Positions 48,100 to 59,908 of a stretch of 64,000 bases of DNA are shown piece after piece (the stretch's first letter is position 1; every line of letters starts with the position of its first letter). The notes beneath the pieces are model-generated. The model searched no databases. It was not told the origin of the DNA and saw only the letters and a list, made by a program, of their open reading frames with translations. The stretch comes from Delphinus delphis. Lineage: Eukaryota > Chordata > Mammalia > Artiodactyla > Delphinidae. The stretch covers positions 76,078,731 to 76,142,730 of the forward strand of contig NC_082688.1 of the NCBI RefSeq assembly GCF_949987515.2, read 5' to 3'. Made by a program: the position numbers and the translations under genes.

Positions 48100-48270
48100 A
48101 ATCTTCCTGTGCTCCAGTTTCCTGTAAAATGGGGATAATACCTGTTTGACTTCTCTCAGGTAGAAATGATTTAGTGAAGACATGAATGCAAAGCAATTTA
48201 GTTCTTCAGAGCTAAGAATTTTATAAACAAAAGGCATTATCATTGATGCTCTTGTTATTATTCACTTGCA
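48100..48270 (+). mobile_element. MIR
   Basis: ctgtgctccagtttcctgta, aaatggggataatacctgtt and aatgcaaagcaatttagttc, forward MIR. Confidence 0.65.
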
Positions 48271-48369
48271 CTATAAAAACCTCAGAAATGCAGCCAAAGT
48301 ATAAAAACAAAATCCATGCTAAGCACATCATTTAAAAAGCTTTTTTTCTTTGCTCTTCTATCTTGGCAG

Positions 48370-48434
48370 CATTAGTTTAAAAGATGCCTGAATTACTTGA
48401 CAAGTCAGAAAGAACTATTGTTGCAGATGGAAAG
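48370..48434 (+). other. Exon-like interval (candidate, unproven)
   Basis: A 65-base interval preceded by a long pyrimidine tract ending ttctatcttggcag and followed by the donor-like aag/gtaatc. It contains an ATG at 48384 that stays open for exactly 17 codons (MPELLDKSERTIVADGK) to the donor, ending in phase 0. The other two forward frames have stops, and the ATG frame has a TAA just upstream at 48378, so if real it would be a first coding exon or a non-coding 5' exon. The peptide is not one I recognise. Chance occurrence is plausible in 64 kb. Confidence 0.25.
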
Positions 48435-48574
48435 GTAATCTATATGCAGGTACTGATCTAACAATATACGACTCTCAGACATGTAACACCACTAAAACAC
48501 AAATACATGTAATTGTCAGAATAATTCTAATTCATCTTTAGTTTGCTTGCTTATTGACCCATTAACTTAAGTCT

Positions 48575-48760
48575 AGATTTATTTTAAAATCAACTTTATG
48601 TTGGTATAATGTATGTATAATACAATTCACACAGTTTAACTGTAAAATCAATGAACTGTGACAAATTTATAAATTCAAATAATAACTACCACACTGATCA
48701 AGATATAGGATGTTTTCATCTCATCAGAAATTTCCCTCACGCCTCTTTGCATAGACCCAG
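48575..48760 (-). mobile_element. Old L1 3' UTR fragment
   Basis: Reverse L1M 3' end: atacaattcacacagtttaa, actaccacactgatcaagat and tttccctcacgcctctttgc. Confidence 0.65.
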
Positions 48761-48889
48761 TTTTTACTCATTAGAAATCAGGTCTGTGTTTAAATTGATG
48801 ATACTATCTTGGATTCAAAAATCCAGTTCCTGGGTTCCTGCCTGGGGGATGAGCATTGGGGCAGTTGGGAATCATCTGTTATCCTTTTA

Positions 48890-49012
48890 TTTCTGAGTTA
48901 TCATTTCCTCAGAAAGGCCTTCTCCATCTAAGGGCCTTATTTTTCTCTCTTGTTGCACCTTGTTCTTTTCCTTTGTCCTTTTCACTGCAACTCATAATTC
49001 CCTATTTATTTA

Positions 49013-49044
<32 letters not shown>

Positions 49045-49205
49045 TGTGTGAGTGTGTGTTTATTTAATGTCTATACCACTCACTAGACTTGAGACCTTCC
49101 AAAATTAGGAATCATTTTTTTTTTTCCTATTGCTGTTATGTTCTTAATTGATGCCTGCCACTTTCCTGGCACAGGGAGGTGCTCAATAAGTATTTCTGAA
49201 TATAC
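48890..49205 (+). mobile_element. L2 3' end with internal (TG)n
   Basis: Forward L2 order: tcctcagaaaggccttctcc, gcaactcataattccctatt, ccactcactagacttgagac, tttcctggcacagggaggtg and ctcaataagtatttctgaat. Confidence 0.8.
49012..49059. repeat. (TG)n microsatellite
   Basis: Nearly pure tg repeats with two gag interruptions, inside the L2 where the consensus has a tttatttatt stretch. Confidence 0.93.
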
Positions 49206-49219
49206 TAATAAACAGTTAA

Positions 49220-49325
49220 TTAATTTATACAATATTTATTAAGTACCTACTGTAGGCAGGTGGACTGCACTGTACTGGAGATCTAAGGGTGAAAAAGAAT
49301 TTTAATAAGCAGGCCCTACTTACAT
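49220..49325 (-). mobile_element. L2 3' tail
   Basis: caatatttattaagtaccta, ctgcactgtactggagatct and gcaggccctacttac, reverse L2. Confidence 0.65.
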
Positions 49326-49915
49326 TGAATCCACAATTATGTGTCTATAAAACAACATCTCAGCTTTTCTCATGTTTAGTCATTATTATCAGTATGTTCC
49401 CACTGTATGCATGGTACTAGGTGAGGTACTTGATGAATATTAATTTGAGAATATTTCAAAAGTAGCCACAGATAAGCCTAATCTAATACATTTTTAATTA
49501 TTCAAAGCTTTGTTGCAAAAATGTAAATTTGGGAATCAAATACAAAATTCTATAGTGAGTTATTTTCTATTAACTCAGAGCAGAATATCAACACAATAGA
49601 ATGACTGCAACTGTTTTCAACGATAAAATGTGGATTTGATGATTAGAATATGAATGAGTAGTTTACCAAGTTATGATTTTTTTTTCAACTCTAGTTAGAG
49701 GGTATACTTACCCCAAGGGTGAAACTGAATCACATATTGAGGGAGAATCTATCATTAGGGCCCATCTTAATTCTTAAGACAACTTTGTGAGAAAGGTATC
49801 TGAGTGGCGAGTTTCAGAAAAAGTCTCTTAGAATAAAACCTCGCCTGAAATAAAGCAGCCAGCAAGTAGCTGAGTTAACACTTGAACTCAAGACAATCTA
49901 CTCCAATGTTTACCT
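49326..49915. other. Unique DNA
   Basis: A weak MIR core at 49780-49900 (gaaataaagcagccagcaag, acttgaactcaagac). No gene seen. Confidence 0.4.
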
Positions 49916-49919
49916 TCTT

Positions 49920-50045
49920 CTAATGAGTATTTCTAACATCCGCGCTGAACCTACTATGTAGGAGGCACTCTTCTAGGCCCTGAGGACACCACAATGAACA
50001 GAGCACAAACACTGCCCTCAGGGAGCTCACATCCTAGAGCATAGG
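49920..50045 (-). mobile_element. L2 3' tail
   Basis: gaacctactatgtaggaggc, actcttctaggccctgagga, caatgaacagagcacaaaca and cagggagctcacatcctaga, clear reverse L2. Confidence 0.82.
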
Positions 50046-50049
50046 ATAA

Positions 50050-50228
50050 GAAAACTGATATTTACTGATATTTGGTGGAGCAAACTTTCTCTCTGTTAGT
50101 TCATGAAGTCCTTATGGTACCCTGGGAATTCAGCAGGGCAAATCACATTATCCTCTTTTCATAGACAAGGAAACTGAAGCTGACCAGACAGGACTGGAGC
50201 CTACATCTTCTGGCTCAAACCTGATGTT
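50050..50228 (-). mobile_element. MIR
   Basis: cttttcatagacaaggaaac, ctgaagctgaccagacagga and atcttctggctcaaacctga, reverse MIR. Confidence 0.6.
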
Positions 50229-50429
50229 TTGCTGATTGCCAAATCAATGAAAAGTCCAAATTTTATCCTTAACGTGGAAGACATGGTGATCATATTAACA
50301 GCAATAGAGTGAAATACAAGGCAAGACCAACCATTTATCCTTAAGACGGGAAGGGGTGGCGGTTAGTAACAAAAGGCAGATAAATAGCTATAGAGTGGAA
50401 TGCCAAGCAAGACTGACTGTCAGATGCTA

Positions 50430-50860
50430 ACATGGATCCTTACCACGTGGAACACAGCCTGATTTCCATCTTCTAGCAACTTCCATCCCTCTGCTCGATG
50501 GCTTTATCTGGAGACTGCCGGGGCCGTGTAGCAGGCAGGCCAGGGGCGACAGAGAATTAGCACTGATTCCCTCCTCCCAAGCAACTGTCGGATAAGGACT
50601 AATGGGAGTTGGTATATACACATTCTTTGCCCCTTAGGTGTTTAACTCTGAGAGAAGTCTTCCCATGCTGGCTGCCAGAGTTCAGCTCACCAGAATTCAG
50701 CTCCAGTTACCAGGAAGGCTAAGATGGTTGAGGTTACATCCTTTACTGTCTTTCTATTCCTTGTCTCACTCCTCACCAGTGATTCTTAGGGTTAACTCCC
50801 GAATATATTACCTTTGCACCAGAGTCTCTCTCTGGGGGAACCAAGACTAAGATATCAATT
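50430..50860 (+). mobile_element. Probable solo LTR fragment (ERV-L/MaLR-like)
   Basis: The 3' half has the order seen in several mammalian LTRs that end in a ctgggggaacc motif: gttcagctcaccagaattca, tgtctcactcctcaccagtg, gaatatattacctttgcacc and tctctgggggaaccaagac. No internal retroviral sequence adjoins it. The subfamily could not be named. Confidence 0.5.
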
Positions 50861-53139
50861 GATTCACCAAAGTGAGGGCACCCAGCCAGTAACCTTAGAA
50901 TCAATGGAGTATCAAAGCCATATTGACAAATCCAAAAATCTCTTGGAGTGTTTCACTCTGCATACAGTTGATGAATTTTCCCTTTGAGGAATTCACTGCA
51001 ATATTCTCTAATTCTGAATGCTGTCAGGGACATGAAATGTAGTTCCTGCTTACAAATCAAATAGCGATTGATTCCTCCATCACCAAAACAGATCACAGGG
51101 AAGATTCCTGCCCTTTCTTTTTTCCCCGCTGACCCTACTGCCAATGTTTTCTCTCTCTCCTCCACCTCTTCCTTCCCACCTTCCTGCCTCCATCCATGAC
51201 CTCCTCTCTCATCTTATTCCCTCCTTCCTTTCATCATACAGCATGTATAATCTTACCTAAATCATAGCCTTTTTGAAAAGAGACATTTCTTTAGTTAAGA
51301 AGGCAGGCAGATACAAGGTAACTGATTAATATCACCTTTCCTCCCTTGATATCTTTTGTTTTCTAAACCTCTCAGAAGATTTATGGAGGTAGGTAGAGGT
51401 ACTAAGTAAGAAAAAAAAATTATTTCTAGATCCTGAGCTGTACCTAAAGCTCTTTTTTATTACCCAATACAATACACATAGATTCTTATTAAGAAAGAAA
51501 AGCCTCTGTGAAGGAAATAATCCAGTTCATTTTCCAAATGAGCACGGCATAGCTAAAAGAAAGAACAGAATTAACAAAAGAATTCTCAGCCCAAACCCCT
51601 TGCCATTTCCTTTAGTAAAATGAACACAGGTTGAGAATGTTATTAATTTCATTACAAGGTAGAAGAACTAAACTCATCCCATCTTTTTGTATTTAACTCC
51701 CATTTGGCACGAGGCTATTGCTATCTCATTCATTAAATTATCAGAACTCAAACCACCACCTATCTTGGCACTTGGGAACAGACAGACTTTCTTATTTTAC
51801 TAAAACACGTAGAATCATTGACACGGGAAACAATATTAACATGTACTTCATAAAGGTTCTGCTGGCAAGTCAGTCCCAGCCTGTCATCACAACGGATAAC
51901 TGTCCACACTTGAAGCAAACAGATGAGAGCCCTTTCATTCTACCCCCTAAAGTAAGCTCTATCATCACAAACTAAACTAGGTCAATTATGTGCTCATAAG
52001 AAATAAAGGCGATAACAAAAGTAAAATATGTAAATAATTTATGAATGGCAAACTTTATTCAAGAAGTTCAGTGTGAGGTGTATTGGAAAATGTCACTTTC
52101 TTAATTGTGACATTACTCCAAATTGGCATTATTTCTCTTTTCAATGTCAATATATTAGATGTTTACAAGAAAGACTAGGTACTCATTGCCAGGAACGTGG
52201 ATATTGTTGTGTAAAGTATATTTCAAAAGCACTTCCACTGTGATATTGAAGTAAAAGCCAAAGATATGGAAATAAAGGCATCTCTACAATAACAGAAGTG
52301 AAACAAGATTTGGGTTCTTGCTGATCAGAGTGGGGAGCGTGGTCCCCTTCACGTACATCAGTATGGCAGGGTTCATACCAAGACAGTGGACAAAACTGGC
52401 ACATGGCTCTGGCTCAGTGGGAGGTGACTCAGAGTATGATTTATATATATATTAAAAAACACAAAATGACATGTTACGACACACTCCACTTCTGATACTA
52501 ATTTCTCTATTGTTACTGTAGCCAGTAAACTAGGCTACAGTAAAAACAAACAAACAAACAAACTTGAAGTTATAATAAACTCAATGAGATAAAAAATTTT
52601 TCTGCAAAAAAATAAGCACATAGATACAGGGTAAGGTTGAATGCAAAAACTGTATGACTCCTTGAGATAAAACATTAGCATTCAGATAAGTTTTACGATT
52701 GCAGGTTGTCCATTTTGGATTTGGTCCAGACCTCTGTAGGGCAAGTTCACTGCTCCTGCACTAAGGATGCTTTTTTGGAAAATCCTGAAAAGCACTTATT
52801 AAGCTCGGTTATTAGTGGTTGTAGGAATTCCAGCAAACCTTTCCTCTTTGCACTTAAAAATTAATATTAGACCTTAAATTTGGCCCTTTGGTCTTTGATA
52901 TGTAGATTCATTTGGTAAAGCCAGAAATGTGCCCTGCATCACTTTCCTACCAGTTTGTCTCAGTCAAAAAATATATTAAAAATTAGAATGTTCATTGGGC
53001 AGCAGGAGACTAAGGAAAGGGTCAGTTGACCACCATAATTCACACTGAGCCCTTGCTAATATAACAGAAACTGAGGATCCCATCCAACTAGGTATATAGC
53101 ACTTCACTTCTGAGACTCCATTTCCTCTCTGAAAAAATG
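50861..53139. other. Mostly unique DNA
   Basis: Contains a CT-rich tract at 51108-51235, a perfect 11-bp hairpin at 52513-52543 and a (CAAA)n run right after it. No gene recognised. Confidence 0.4.
52513..52543. repeat. Perfect 11-bp stem hairpin
   Basis: ttactgtagcc (52513-52523), 9-base loop, ggctacagtaa (52533-52543). It is followed immediately by (CAAA)n to about 52563. Confidence 0.95.
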
Positions 53140-53144
53140 TGGTA

Positions 53145-53290
53145 GACTATTTATTCAACAGACACTTACATAGAAATTACTGCATGCCAAGTGCCGCTCT
53201 AAGCACTTTTCATGTATTGACTCATTTAATCTTATCACAAAGGTCTTGAGTTATAAGTGCCATGAATAACGTGCAAAGTAAATCCAAGAA
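53145..53290 (-). mobile_element. MIR
   Basis: ttattcaacagacacttaca, ctgcatgccaagtgccgctc, taagcacttttcatgtattg and actcatttaatcttatcaca. Confidence 0.7.
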
Positions 53291-53389
53291 AGGAAGGAGA
53301 GGTAGATGGGAATGGACTATTCTAAAGTGTGGTTATGATATGTTATTATTTTATTTAGTATTTTATATGATATATTTGGAGTTGACTAC

Positions 53390-53650
53390 ATAAGAAGTGA
53401 CATTTGAATAGCTCTGACTAAATCAAAGGGCCATCCATGTAACTGTCTGCAAGAGCAATGTTTCAAGCAGACAGATCACCAAGTGCAGAGGCTCAGAGAT
53501 GAAAATATGCTTGAGGCGTAGATAACTAGCAAGCTGGTCAGCTTCCCAGAGAGGAGCTAGCAGACAGACCAGCTAGCAGAGACTACGGGAGTAGGAGGGG
53601 AGATCAGAGAGGAAAAGAGTTTGGGTTTACTTTATAGCTGGTGGAAGCAA
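53390..53650 (-). mobile_element. L2 fragment
   Basis: gaagtgacatttgaatagct, a caagagcaatgtttcaagca block and ccaagtgcagaggctcagag keep reverse L2 order. Confidence 0.6.
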
Positions 53651-53924
53651 AATGATTTGCCATCCTTCCAAGCTGATTCTGCAAGTACTTTTCTAATCTA
53701 GCCTACTCCTGGAGGCTTACATATATGCATTTGAAATAGTGTACAGGCAGCTCAATCCTGGGCAAAATAAATCATGATGGAGTAGTGCGAGACACAGAAG
53801 TAGGGAAGGAGAGGGAAGAAAGACAGGAAAGAGAGGCAATCTGATTACTTCACTAGCTTGCTTAAAATTCAACAGCCTTGCGGTCTATAATGGGAGGCAG
53901 TGCTGAGTGACTTTTGGGTAAGAC

Positions 53925-54045
53925 CAGCATTTGTCTTTGGAAGCAGACAGCCTGGGTTCGGATCTGGTCAGTAACGCACGGGGAGACCTTGGACACATCA
54001 TTTATCCCCTTTAATTTTTAGTTTCTTCATATGAATATACACCCT
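53925..54045 (+). mobile_element. MIR
   Basis: ggaagcagacagcctgggtt, cggatctggtcagtaacgca and accttggacacatcatttat, forward MIR. Confidence 0.75.
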
Positions 54046-54965
54046 CCATTTTTAAACAATGCCCTGAGCCTATTATCTTTGTTTACACATTTTTTTCTTG
54101 GGAATGTGTCCCTCCAGCAACCTCATCAGTACATCCTTCTTCACAAGCCCAGACTTAATTTTCTAAGAAGAATTCTACCATTTGGCATCTAGTGAGTCTT
54201 TATAAGGTACATCATTCATACTAACTACTATGGAAGAGGCAGCAAAGGAAGAATAGGAGGCATCTCCTTCGAGATCTTCTTGGTAGGGTAAAATATATGA
54301 AAATAAAAACTTTACATCTGTGTGATACAGAATGTAAGTATAACACAGAAGACATTACCATATTACCTAGCTTAAACCACAGTAACATAATACACTTCAT
54401 TACTTAGAACAGCTTCAGCACTTATAGATATGCTCTATAGTATACTCTATGTGCTAGCTCACGTTGCCTTTAACCATTTTTTTTCCCTAAGAAACAGAAC
54501 AGATAAAATGTATAAATTTTGATTTGTGACAAAACTGGATTCCAGTCCCGGCTCCAAGGTCATTTCTTCTGGTAGGCACTAATGTGAACGCCAAGGTCAA
54601 AAGGTATCTTAAGACCAGAAAAAAAATGGCTCCAATGTAAAAAATTAAAAGTAATATGTACGCAATTCAGTTTTTCCAAAATGTATTATGCTGACCTATA
54701 TATAAGGGTTAACTCTGACACCCATAAAAATTATTATACCCAAAAATAAATTTGGCAATAATTCCGAAGTATATCCAATATCTGTGAGAAGTCACAACCA
54801 ATCATAAATTGAGTGTAATATTTGTAACTAAGTAATTTAAAAAATAAAACTTGAAGTTTTAGAATTTTTATAGGAAAAATGATATTTAATCTGAGATGTG
54901 AATGTATTTTAATATACATACTTATAATGTGGATAGGCCCTTCAAAATGAAGAGTGTTAAGATCT
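54046..54965. other. Unique AT-rich DNA
   Basis: No recognised feature. Confidence 0.4.
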
Positions 54966-55190
54966 GTTACATCTTAAAGCAGCTCTACATGGCTCTACCA
55001 CTTGTTCACTGGTGAACTTGGAGGCATCACTTAACTTCTCTGACCTTCTTACTACAAAGTGGAAATAGAATATATGCCTTGTTAAATTATTATGAAAAAT
55101 AGAAAAAAGACATGCAAATTACCTGAAATTTTGCCTGACACCTAGCAGGCCACTCAATAACTGCTTGCTATTATTATTATCATCATTAAC
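54966..55190 (+). mobile_element. MIR, nearly full length
   Basis: ggctctaccacttgttcact, ggcatcacttaacttctctg, ttgttaaattattatgaaaa, ttgcctgacacctagcaggc and cactcaataactgcttgcta. Confidence 0.8.
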
Positions 55191-56331
55191 ATCATCATCA
55201 TCTATGTCTATTTTACGTGTATTTTCTTCATGGTTCGCATAAAAGCTCTCATCTCATCAAACGCCGTAACTCCTTCGTAGCATGGAGTGCTGTTACACAT
55301 GTGCTCACTCCAACAGGCTTTAATAAATGCCATTTAAATTGAGTGACAAAAGTTATAAATTGAGAAAATTATTGTTGGAGTTAAATTTGCATGTTAAAAG
55401 AATGCTGCTCTAAATGCAGGTTGAGGGCTGAGGAGGAAAAGGTCAGCAAATGTTATGATTATTCACAAAGGCTGGTCAGGAGCTGGAAGGGGATTATTTA
55501 CATGGCCCATGTTATGTGGAGGTCAGACTATTGAATCTATAGCTTATTACAGGATAAGTGATATATACAGGGACTGTGTTATCTAGCTCATTAGTACTTG
55601 GATTTAGAAGGTGTTTAATAAATGGGTCAGTTTTATCAGTTGAAAAGTGCTAGCGGTACTTTAATATCCAAATCCAGACATTTTACTTTCTAGTACAAGT
55701 TTAGCAGAAATTCTTTTCTTAATCTTTTTATAATAAATCTTTCTGTAGTCATTTTCTTTCTTTCGTTCTTTTTTCCAGAAATCTTGCCTAGATAATTTGG
55801 AGTAAGAACTGTCTTAGGTATAGTTTGGCTAAAAGGTAAAGTAAGGTAATTTGCTAACAGGGATTAAAATCTATTCAGAAAAGAGTTAAGCTATAAAGGT
55901 AGAAAGAAAATGTAGTGTTTTGAATATGCAACTGGGGCCAATAGACTATTATAAATCTCCGAGCAAGCTGAGAAGAAGCAGAAATCCATGCTGTCAGTTT
56001 GTTAGAACAGGTAAGAAGATGAGTGAGGGCCAGATTGAGAGAGAGAAAGCCTAAGGAGAGACTACATACCTTGAATAATTCTCTGCTTCTACAACCTGAG
56101 TTTTTTAAATATTTTTATTCATTTAGGAAATTTCCTTTTTTGAAGGAAGCATGCAAACAATATCTAGGAGACTGATTAAGTATTTCAAGAACTATCACTT
56201 CCAATGTTCTGATAATCAGATCATGGTGATATTACTTGTAAACCTCCTCTCTCAAATTCAAATTCCCTAAAGCACAAAATTCAAGAAAACTCTAATTCCA
56301 TCTCAGTTCTTTCAGTCATGGTCCAGCATTC
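55191..56331. other. Unique DNA
   Basis: A short MIR/L2-like tail at about 55595-55630 (tttagaaggtgtttaataaa). No gene recognised. Confidence 0.4.
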
Positions 56332-56349
56332 AAAGTAGCAATCATAGAG

Positions 56350-56548
56350 CTTCCCTGGTGGCGCAGTGGTTGAGAGTCCACCTGCCGATGCAAGGGACGT
56401 GGGTTCCTGCCCCGGTCCAGGAAGATCCCACATGCCGCGGAGCGGCTGGGCCCGTGAGCCATGGCCTCTGAGCCTGCGCGTCCAGAGCCTGTGCTCTGCA
56501 ACGGGAGAGGCCACAACAGTGAGAGGCCTGCATACCACAAAAAAAAAA
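56350..56548 (+). mobile_element. CHR-type SINE, copy H
   Basis: From cttccctggtggcgcagtgg to gcctgcataccac plus A tail. The A box is intact, but the B box reads ggttcctgccc where active tRNA-like promoters need ggttcg. An exact 16-bp duplication agtagcaatcatagag lies at 56334-56349 and 56551-56566, so this is a clean single insertion. Confidence 0.96.
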
Positions 56549-56849
56549 AAAGTAGCAATCATAGAGATACCCCTGCCCTTGTACAAGAAGTAGGATAATT
56601 ATTATTCAAAGGCATTTGCCTGAACTTTGGAGAGCTTGGTAGCATCTTCTCACCTCCTTCACTGTCAACAGGATTAGTTCGTTCAGATATCCTACCCAAG
56701 AAGAACCTGTGTCAAAGCAAATTTCCGAAGACTGGACCCCAAACAGCGACTACATATGTATTCTTCTGCAAAGGTGAGGAGCCCAAGAAGATGGACACAT
56801 AAACTGGACAGCCTTTCTGCTGGAAACTTGGGCAATTCAGAGCAATAGT

Positions 56850-57135
56850 CTTAGATGTTCACATAACATTTAACCAAAGTAAAATTCTAGGAATTTATCC
56901 TAGAGAAATAATTAAAAAAATGTGTGTACATTCTTTATCACAACATTAATTATGAAAGTGAAAAACTGGAAATAATGTAAATATCAACAGTGGTAGGCTG
57001 GTTAAATAAATTATGGCTGACTTATAGACTTTCATAATGAAATATAAAACAATTAAGAAAAGAACAATTCCCGTAACTGTTGAGAACAATTACAAAGAGA
57101 AATATGGGGAAAAACATGATTAGAAAACTTCTTTA
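56850..57135 (+). mobile_element. Old L1 (L1M-like) 3' UTR fragment
   Basis: taggaatttatcctagagaa, ataattatgaaagtgaaaa-like, gaaaaactggaaataatgta and ggctggttaaataaattatg, forward L1M. Confidence 0.75.
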
Positions 57136-57137
57136 AA

Positions 57138-57255
57138 GATGAAAGATACCAATGACCAGAAAACATTAATAAATATTTAGCTTCAGAGTAACTGAAGAAA
57201 TGCACATTGAAACCATACGTGATATCATTTCCACCCCAATATTGACTATGCTATA
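57138..57255 (+). mobile_element. Old L1 ORF2-end fragment
   Basis: ccagaaaacattaataaata, gaaatgcacattgaaaccat and gatatcatttccaccccaat. In the L1 order this piece belongs upstream of the preceding fragment, so it is a separate insertion or a rearranged piece. Confidence 0.5.
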
Positions 57256-57582
57256 CTAAAGGGTTAGTGTTACTTGTGATGGTCAGGAAATGTTTCTGAC
57301 TGGAGCTGGCCCAGAACATTATAGAGTTCACAGGAAGGCAGAGGGGGGGAATTATGCTAATTAGCATGTTAAATTATGGAATTTGACCTAAAGGCACTTA
57401 AGGCACTTAAGATTCACTCTATTTTCTAAGTATCTAAGATACTTCTTTAGATATATTTGCAGTGGGAATGTTTTAAAAATAATCTCTGTAATGAACATAC
57501 TAATGGTATCTATTGAAGAATCATTAATATGAGTAATGATTTAACCAATACCATACTTGGATTAGAACTTAGTTTATAAAAT

Positions 57583-58250
57583 TGTCATGTACCAAAATGT
57601 TCATTGCAGCTCTATTTACAATAGCCAGAACATGGAAGCAACCTAAGTGTCCAGCATTGGATGAATGGATAAAGAAGATGTGGTACATATATACAATGGA
57701 ATATTACTCAGCCATAAAAAGAAACGAAATTGAGATATTTGTAGTGAGGTGGATGGACCTAGAGTCTGTCATACAGAGTGAAGTAAGTCAGAAAGAGAAA
57801 AACAAATACCATATGCTAACACATATATATGGAATCTAAGAAAAAAGAAAAAAAAAGGTCATGAAGAACCTAGGGGTAAGACAGGAATAAAGACACAGAC
57901 CTACTATAGAAAGGACTTGAGGATATGGGGAGGGGGAAGGGTAAGCTGTGACAAAGTGAGAGAGTGGCATGGACATATATACACTACCAAACGTAAAATA
58001 GCTAGCTAGTGGGAAGCAGCTGCATAGCACAGGGAGATCAGCTCAGTGCTTTGTGACCTCCTAGAGGGGTGGGATAGGGAGGGTGGGAGGGAGGGAGACG
58101 CAAGAGGGAAGAGATATGGGAACATGTGTATGTGTATAGCTGATTCACTTTGTTATAGAGCAGAAACTAACACACCATTGTAAAGCAATTATACTCCAAT
58201 AAAGATGTTAAAAAAATTAATTAATTAAATTAAATTAAATTGAAACAATT
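57583..58250 (+). mobile_element. 5'-truncated L1, younger subfamily
   Basis: It starts in the ORF2 C-terminal region (aatgttcattgcagctctat) and runs through the full 3' UTR, including gctgattcactttgttatag and attatactccaataaagatg, ending with an (ATTA)n-rich tail. Its 3' UTR is the best-preserved in the window. Confidence 0.93.
57586..57839 (+). pseudogene. L1 ORF2 C-terminal end, intact frame
   Basis: The last ~85 codons of L1 ORF2 are open to the natural stop at 57837-57839: [20 protein letters not shown], then [19 protein letters not shown] and a terminal HMLTHIYGI. The rest of ORF2 is missing. It is not a gene, but its intactness agrees with a comparatively young insertion. Confidence 0.8.
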
Positions 58251-58479
58251 GGTCTATGGCTCAACAAAAAGCAGTAAGTTTAATTGTGCGGCCTTATTTT
58301 GTTGGAAGTGAGTAGTAGGGGCAGGTCCATCTATGTGGACACAACAGCTGGACTGCAGAATGCGATGGGGGCAGCTAAAACAGAGTGGCTCTACTGTAAC
58401 CCTCTGGCAGCAGAAAGACCAACCTAGATATAATCATATCTTTGAATGACAGTCTATACTGCGAAGAGAATTTATTTGG
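58251..58479. other. Unique DNA
   Basis: No recognised feature. Confidence 0.4.
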
Positions 58480-58572
58480 AGCCAGAAGACCTAGGTCCAA
58501 ATGCCAGCTTTCTTTTATCGTCTGTGAGAGCTTACAAAACTCATGAATTTTCCTGAATTTCAGTTACAGTGG
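58480..58572 (+). mobile_element. MIR fragment
   Basis: ggagccagaagacctaggtc, caaatgccagctttctttta and gaattttcctgaatttcagt, forward MIR. Confidence 0.65.
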
Positions 58573-58802
58573 TGTGCAGAAACCGGCTCATACTGGCTGT
58601 GGGAACCAATCATGAATACCTCCTCCCAGTCCCCTGTTCAGTGATGTTACATTAGTTGCTTGAAATTAAGCATGATGGGTGTGTTTCTATCAAGGAAACT
58701 AGCAAACATCATAAACCAGGGTTCCTCCCACCCAGATAAGTCAGTTGTAAAACATTTCCAGTATACCACTGGTTTAAACAATGAGTTGTTGAATAATTAT
58801 GA

Positions 58803-59184
58803 ATGACTGCTCTCTTCTTTGTATCTATGTGTTTGTGTGGTCTGTTCATTTATTTTGTTTGTTTATTCATTTGTTTTTTTATATTCTGCATACAAATGAT
58901 TTATATGGTCAGTGTCTTTCTCAGTCTTACTTATTTCACTTTGCATAATATCCTCAAGGTCCATTCATGTTGTCGTAAATGGCAAGAGTAGTGGTTACCA
59001 CAGAGAAAGGGGTACAGGGATAGCAAAATGGGTAAAGAGGTCAACTCTAGGGTGACTGATGAAAACTAAATTTTTGACACTGGAGTGGATACAGATGTAG
59101 AAACATAATATTGTACACATGAAACTAATGTAATGCTATAAGCCAATGTTACCTCAATAATAAAAATTAATTTAAAAAATTACA
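58803..59184 (+). mobile_element. L1 3' end with 5' inversion
   Basis: 58803-58985 is minus-strand L1 (ORF2 end to early 3' UTR). 58986-59184 is plus-strand 3' UTR starting at gtagtggttaccacagag and ending in a decayed A-rich tail. The two parts join at nearly the same consensus point. Flanks aataattatga (58792-58802) and aataatatga (59185-59194) may be the target-site duplication. Confidence 0.75.
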
Positions 59185-59194
59185 AATAATATGA

Positions 59195-59897
59195 CTAAGG
59201 GATTTAAAAGCACCTTGTAAAACAGCATGTATTGTGAGGTTTTGTTAATAATATTCTTCTGTGCATACTGGTTTGATAGCACAAACCTAGAACGAAGAGA
59301 TATCAACGGCATCTTTTATTTCTAATGGAAAAAATATAGTTGAGAGACGAGGGTAATTAATGACACTGAAATAGGCTTTCTAAAACTTAAAACTTTGTGA
59401 GGGTGCAGGAAAACACGAACGAAGGGTGGAAGGTAAAAGAACAATCTGAATTAGGTAAAGGGAACATAAAAGCATTCTGAAAAATAAATTAGGCTATAAT
59501 ATGATAGCAATTAAATTTTAGGCAGAACTGCAAATAATATAAAAGATATCTTTTGTTTAATGTTCTAGAAAGGTCAGATGAGATCTTTTGAAATCATTTT
59601 TCCCTTTCTAGTTCTTTCATTGATATTGAATCAAAGTGACTGCTCTTACCAATAAAATAAATGCATAGAAATGTGTTTGCATTATGAACAACCATATACA
59701 CAATATTTATACATGAAAAGATAAAATGTAATATTAGGCAATTTTATAAATAATTCTGCATGTAAAGGGCATGTAGTGACAAATTAAGACTGTAAAGTGT
59801 TCTTTAAACAGATAAAACATGGTGAGGTTCAAAGGGGAAGACAAATGTTTTGGCACTTCAGGGAAGAAGGGCCTCACTAGAGCAGCATAAATAGGTT
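59195..59897. other. Unique AT-rich DNA
   Basis: No recognised feature. Confidence 0.4.
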
Positions 59898-59908
59898 TAA
59901 AACCCCAC

